Shown: piece by piece, positions 58,868-64,000 of the stretch
How the letters are laid out: the number at the start of each line of letters is the position of its first letter
How positions within the stretch are numbered: the stretch's first letter is position 1
Assembly (NCBI GenBank): GCA_947044365.1
Contig: OX345636.1
Coordinates: 44,517,037 to 44,581,036 of the forward strand
Reading direction: 5' to 3'
Source: Petrosia ficiformis
Lineage: Eukaryota; Porifera; Demospongiae; Haplosclerida; Petrosiidae
DNA length: 64,000 nt
The notes under the pieces: model-generated
The model's input: the letters and a program-made list of their open reading frames with translations, nothing else
The model's database searches: none
Told to the model about the DNA's origin: nothing
Position numbers and translations under genes: made by a program

Positions 58868-59725
58868 GTGTCACAGGGCAGTTAATGCATGGACCCTGCT
58901 AAAGGTGAGACCTTCACCTGTTAGCACCTCTACTATCAGAATGGAATTTCTATTGTATGTTTAAGCAAGCAATTAAAATAGTTCATTGCTATAACACTAA
59001 CCTTTTCGTTAATAATTATACATTGTATTTTGAGCAAAGAACTACTGAAAGAATACCTACCTTCAGTTATGTAAATTTATTTGATTTCACACGTTTAAAT
59101 AGCTGTGTCTAATTATAATACAAATACGAACGGAATCTCATTAATCAAAGGAATTTCAATTAATTGGGCGTGGCAATAATGGCTTTTTAAACAACAGCCA
59201 AGATCTAGCTCTCTTACTACAGCGGGTACTTTCTCGCTGTTTCATAAGGTATGTGTTATGATCATTTCGTTTATAATACCATTTTAAACAGTATGTCCAT
59301 TGTGTAAAGTATAAAACAACGTTGATACAAAGTTATGTCTTAAAATAGACGCTATTGTGCCCTTAAAATGACTGTTTTTAGGCATAACTTTACTATCCGA
59401 TTAAAAATCTTTCTACACAATGGACAGCAGAAAGATAAGCATTAAACTCTTCTCTGCTCCAATATATAAAGCCTAAAACAATGGAGAAAGTACCCGCCTT
59501 TCAGTGTTTTGTTGCTAAAGTCTATGCCATGTTTTGTATCTTTTCCTTATTAACAGAAACGCTTTATTTAAACTGTATATATCATTTTAAAGTGTATGAA
59601 TTGTTCTTTTTACTGGATGTAGTTAGATCTACATAGCTTCTGTAGAAAAAAAGATATAACAATTTGAATATGTTAAAATTTTAGAGTGAAAATTGGGTGA
59701 CCCATGCATTAATTGACCAGTGGTC
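58868..59725. mobile_element. Possible TIR element
   Basis: CAGTTAATGCATGGACCCT at the left faces GGGTGACCCATGCATTAATT at the right. Inside, GCGGGTACTTTCTC (59221) and GAGAAAGTACCCGC (59482), and GTCCATTGTGTA and TACACAATGGAC, form nested inverted pairs. The boundaries are imperfect and I found no target duplication. Confidence 0.45.
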
Positions 59726-59779
59726 CAGGACTCAGTAATCATGCATGAAACACAACAGTCTATTATAGTTATTATTTTG

Positions 59780-60240
59780 ATTATCTACTCTTCTTACCTA
59801 AAAGGACTTTAGGAATATGTTTCAGCTAGAACAGCTAGCTACAAGTAACCTTCTTTCTGGTCTGTAGAGCTCAATCGCACGTTATTTCACGCACTACGCC
59901 CACTATTTGAATTGACTGAGCACCCAAAACTGATGCAACTTTTTTTAACTACGTATACAACTCATACTCACGCAAGTGACACAAACATTTATATACGTAT
60001 ATATAGTTCACATTCGTGGGAAAGCAACTATAGAGATGTCCCTACAAGCCATAATAATTATATTGATTATTTTCATAGTTAAACATATAACTGAAATTAC
60101 ATATAACATTAACCAATATACATGTAATACAAAGAGTTAATACATTGTGAACTAACACAAGTTTAAATATTTTGTACTGCACAACATTAATTATCTTGTG
60201 ATTATCATTATGTGAAGTGAAGCTCACATGAAAAATAAGC
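59780..60240. repeat. Inverted copy of the 13.0-13.4 kb segmental repeat
   Basis: Reverse complement shows the same blocks as 13060-13440, e.g. TATACGTAGTT and GTGTCACTTGCGTGAGTATG. A further inverted copy, interrupted by a MITE, lies at 60600-61340. Confidence 0.65.
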
Positions 60241-60674
60241 TTAGTATTTAACATAGTTTATGTAACTTGTGTGTGTGGAATATAATATACATACTTCTAT
60301 GATTGTATATTTTGAGTTTAGTTTATTACTACCACAATACAACAAAGTGCATATTTTAATTTATGTTACAATATATTACATACCATAGATTGGGAAATGT
60401 TCACAGTAAAAACATTTTTGTAAAAACAATTTTCATGGATATTAATTTTTGTGAACCATATTACACATGTACACATGTACATGTAGTTAAAAATTAAAAA
60501 TAGCGAAATGTTAACATTTGAAGGAAATACTTTTCATTGAGGAAAGCAGCAATGAGATCTATTTAACAGCAAAAGTTTACTAATACACATGTACATGATA
60601 TTACGTATGTTGTGTGATGCAACTTCCTTAACTATGTATATGACACATGCTCATACAAGTGACACAAACATATA

Positions 60675-61285
60675 CAGTAGAAACCAAAAAAAAGTTCACG
60701 TTCCGTCTTTGTTCTACGACCGTAGTACGAAACGCTCCGTTCTGTAGTTAAGTTTTAGCTACGTAGCGTGTAAACGACGCACACTCTTTTACTTTGACGT
60801 AATTGCGCATGCGTAGTTGTAATTGTAAGAGTTGTAACTCTCACATTTTATAAGACTCAAGAATCTAACTTACTTTGCTGGAAAGAAGAGTTGTTAAGTA
60901 AGCCATTGATGTTAAATTTATGCTTCGTTATCACCAGGAAGAGAGTAAGACGAGCGCTTGAAAATTTAGTACTTCCACGGGCGACGCCCACCCCTATACT
61001 CGCCTGCATAACTTCTGCATTTTAAATAGCAGTGACTTTTAACTGACTTAGTTAGACAGAAGACTATCTAAGAAAGCTGTAGATACCAAAAACATGCTTC
61101 GTTAGCTACAGGAAAGCAGCAAGGCGAGTGTATTAGTCAGTGGCAACGCCCACAATTAGCGTCTCTTTTCATTGCAATCTCAACGTAGCGTTTAGACGGC
61201 GTTTATACAGTGTTTACCCGTTTATCGTTCCGTACTACGGTCGTAGTACAAAGACAGAACGTGAACTTTTTTTTGGTTTCTACTG
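60675..61285. mobile_element. Tc1/mariner-like MITE, 611 bp
   Basis: Ends CAGTAGAAACCAAAAAAAAG and the exact inverse are flanked by TA (60673-60674, 61286-61287). The arms extend about 60 bases (TTCACGTTCCGTC, CGACCGTAGTAC). The paralogous sequence at 59975 (GACACAAACATTTATATACG) is the empty site. No transposase. Confidence 0.9.
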
Positions 61286-61539
61286 TATATATACATATAA
61301 ACCATACATCGAACCTGTGGGAAAGCAATCATAGGGATGGTTCTACAGACCATAAAAATAGTGAAATGTTAGCATTTGAAGGAAATACGTTTCATTAACA
61401 AAAGCAGCAACGAGATTAATTTAATAGCAAAACTTTCCTAATACACATATACATGGTATTATGTTGTGTAGTATTAACAAATATTATAATTATTATGAAT
61501 TATCATATAACAAGAATAATAAAAAACATTTTCAATAAA

Positions 61540-62665
61540 AATGAAAGAAGATGTAGGGATGTCAAAACCCAAAAAGCATGCAAACAAGGTTGGGAAGCTA
61601 ACATAGGACCCAAAATCACTTCCATATAAACCTACATAAGTACTTACACTGCTATAAAACAAAATACAAAGAGCGGTAGTTATGTAGGGTTATATGGAAG
61701 TGATTTTGGGTCCTATGTTAGGTTCCCAACCTTGTTTGCATGCTTTTTGGGTTTTGACATCCCTATATCTTTTTTCATTTTTATTGAAAATGTTTTTTAT
61801 TATTCTTGTTTCAATTGATTTTTTTCTTAATGGTGTGAATATTTTTTTGTAGATTGCAGAAATACTATATATCATTATAAAATCATACAATCATAAATGC
61901 ACTAAAATTTGTTCATCAATAAAAGTCAGTCTTTTGAATTTATGTATTGTTATCATTCTCTTTTATTATTTTACAGATAATGTATATTCTTTATTTCACT
62001 TACAGCACTGTCTGCCATCCTACAAGAAGTAGTGTCAGTCACTGTGTCAACCGTTCAGTATTCTAATGCTTATCACAGTATACAATATTATTATACAATA
62101 GCTTTAATATTATTTATATTCGTTATTATAAAAAATGTATTTGCTCACAAATGCTTATGATTCCATTGCAGCAAGCACTTCCACCTTTTCAGCTTCCATG
62201 TTCCGAGTACACGAATGCGCATGTGTAATTAAATTCCACTTAGGAAAATGGTGTTCAATTCGAGATCAAATCTTTTTAGTCATTGAGACTGTTTTCTTTC
62301 ATAGTATCTGTAGATATCATCTCGATACTTTAAGACCAGAATTTTACTATAAATGCAACTGGAATGGTGCTAGAATCATTGTGATATTTCAACAAACAAA
62401 AAAATGATTTGTCTGAAAAAAAAATAATAATAATAATGAAGATTTTGCCACTCACCGGTTCTCTACCTTAACGACAATCTTTGGCCATCTAGAGGATGTT
62501 GATAGTCATAAAAACACTAGATATGAATTGGTATGTTTGTATTAAAACCTATCTGTATATATTACCAGAGATTTCAGGTCATCACTTGCAATTGAAATGT
62601 ATGGGCGGCCATTTTTTTTGGGATGCCATCCCTACATAGAGAGTACTACCGTACTCTCTGATAAA
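61540..62665. mobile_element. Dispersed element, copy 2 (inverted relative to 28 kb)
   Basis: Inverse of 28075-29065, with the same CATACATTTC/GAAATGTATG block, AAGCATGCAAACAAGGTTGG and TAGAGAGTACTACCGTACTC. The left end is a palindrome: 61549-61638 and 61685-61770 are inverse copies of about 85 bases. An open frame at 62135-62407 has no counterpart in copy 1 and is not supported. Confidence 0.75.
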
Positions 62666-63384
62666 AAAACCGTTTAGACATTTTCAATGTGGTTAATCCA
62701 CTCTTGACCAATGCCCACTTTTTAATGACCCAGTACTGAAATAGTTTTTTAGTTTATGTGTCTAAAACAAGAAACATCTTTCAACTAACTCTGAAGGAAA
62801 AACTGTACATGTAAGCTGTAATCTACACACACAGTGAATGAATTTGCTTGTCAGCAGTTTTTTTTCTTTACAGTACTTTTAAAATCTAAATATTTATGAA
62901 GTATATTACAGTATACTAGTAATGCAATATAGTTCATGTACCTCATATCAAATGAAATCATCCCACAAAGATACAGTTTAGTTAGTCCCATCTTAATATG
63001 TAACTATTCCTCTATCCCTATTAAATGATATAGATTCTTTGGAGTTTTCTTTTATAACCATCCTTTTATGGGTGTATTACTTTAAATTTAACTACAATAT
63101 ATCAAAATCTTATTATAATATGATCCATGTGCATAATTATGTAGTACCCAACAATTTGACAGCCCATTAGATTACTATTATTGTGACTTCATTTGTTTAT
63201 TCTGTTATTATTACAATTAGATTGTGTAAGGATAATTAATATCATGTTCTAATGAAACCAGTCTTATGACTTCAAAATTTTACAATCACAAAATTAATTT
63301 TATAATAATAAAAGAAACAATTAGTAACTAAAAATTAATTTATTAACGAAACAAACTCACTTTTTATATTAAGTTAAAAAAGCA

Positions 63385-64000
63385 TTACTTAGTACACACC
63401 ACACAGGTAATTGTTTTTGTAATAACATATGGAGGACAAGGTAGACCAGTACCACATGTAGCTATAACATGATAGAATAATGCACCATCAGTATTAGCAG
63501 AACTACCAGGTACAGTTTCAGCATTCTTATCTACGCATTCATAAACTACATTCCTTTTATGATCATACCGATCAGCCATGAGGTATCCTTCATATTCTTC
63601 AGTCCATGAGGAAGGACATGTTATTTTGGTAGGAATCATTAATTTGGATGCACGTTGGGAAGTATAACAAACGGCACATGGAACATTGTGATCATGTGTG
63701 GTGAAACGAGGATATTGGTATTCTGCTCCATACAAGTATGAGTAATAAATGTATGAAGGAAGTCCACTAACAAGGTACTCCGGTGTTTCGGGTAAACAGA
63801 GATAATTAGCTCCACCACCTGATTGAGTGTAGCTACTACCACCAGCTAAACCAGAATACAGTAGTTGTGTTCCTGGAGTACCTGGACATGTAGTTCTCCC
63901 CCATCTTGTATATAGAGCTCCTCCTGATATTGGTCCAGGAGGTCCCTGTATTCCTTGTTCTCCAGGTGTTCCAGGTTCACCTGTATCTCCCTTCTCTCCA
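63385..64000 (-). CDS. Spongin short-chain collagen (C4-like), paralogue 3 (5' end outside window)
   Basis: Exon 2 only, running off the right edge within the Gly-X-Y region (GEQGIQGPPGP visible). The C-terminal domain is complete: GALYTRWGRTTCPGTPGTQL, ANYLCLPETPEYLVSGLP, HNVPCAVCYTSQRA, ITCPSSWTEEYEGYL, then PPYVITKTITCVVCTK. A two-codon insertion (YIYYSYLYGAEY region) relative to paralogue 1 keeps the frame. Same orientation and same type of 3' flank as the other two. The signal-peptide exon must lie to the right. Confidence 0.92.
   Translation of the reverse strand, partial: GEKGDTGEPGTPGEQGIQGPPGPISGGALYTRWGRTTCPGTPGTQLLYSGLAGGSSYTQSGGGANYLCLPETPEYLVSGLPSYIYYSYLYGAEYQYPRFTTHDHNVPCAVCYTSQRASKLMIPTKITCPSSWTEEYEGYLMADRYDHKRNVVYECVDKNAETVPGSSANTDGALFYHVIATCGTGLPCPPYVITKTITCVVCTK

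Noticed and set aside
62135..62407. 90-codon frame in the dispersed element
   Set aside because: Not preserved in the copy at 28 kb, so probably chance.

Overview
The window looks like nuclear DNA of a sponge (demosponge). It is AT-rich, genes are split by short GT..AG introns, MITE-like elements are dense, and there are several copies of a protein closely resembling spongin short-chain collagen (C4 type: signal peptide, short Gly-X-Y stretch, Cys-rich C-terminal domain ending CVVCTK). The species is inferred from gene content and style only; Amphimedon-like is my best guess.

Layout. 56-1426 (+): last five exons of a HECT E3 ubiquitin ligase. 1692-4308 (-): intact three-exon DDE integrase-core gene with a 440-bp MITE inside its second intron. 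5945-8576 (+): 5'-truncated, frameshifted Jockey/CR1-type non-LTR retrotransposon, followed at once by a 1.28-kb long-TIR element (8581-9860). 10739-10938: a 200-N gap. 10939-21600: repeat-rich block (GTGAC/GTCAC minisatellites in inverted arrangement, a segmental duplication, MITEs) around a short-chain collagen gene (14766-16051, -). 22066-31935 (+): 3' half of WDR7/rabconnectin-3 beta, with MITEs in its introns. 33100-47000: a higher-order tandem array carrying seven copies of a small basic-tailed protein gene of about 67 codons, each behind a conserved TATA promoter, alternating with reverse-transcriptase fragments on the opposite strand. 47583-51058: hAT transposase fragments. 51061-52445 (+): two more WDR7 exons that belong upstream of the exon at 22066. 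55352-64000 (-): two further collagen paralogues, one with a duplicated promoter plus first exon.

How it fits together. The WDR7 exon ending at 52445 (phase 2) joins exactly in frame and in sense to the exon starting at 22066, so the gene is present in permuted order: either a misassembly in the repeats, or a tandem duplication of the locus. On either reading the collagen genes lie, antisense, in the large intron between those two exons. The best candidates for something undescribed are the small basic protein array and the duplicated first-exon/promoter unit of the collagen gene at 55-58 kb. No rRNA, tRNA or CRISPR array was recognised.
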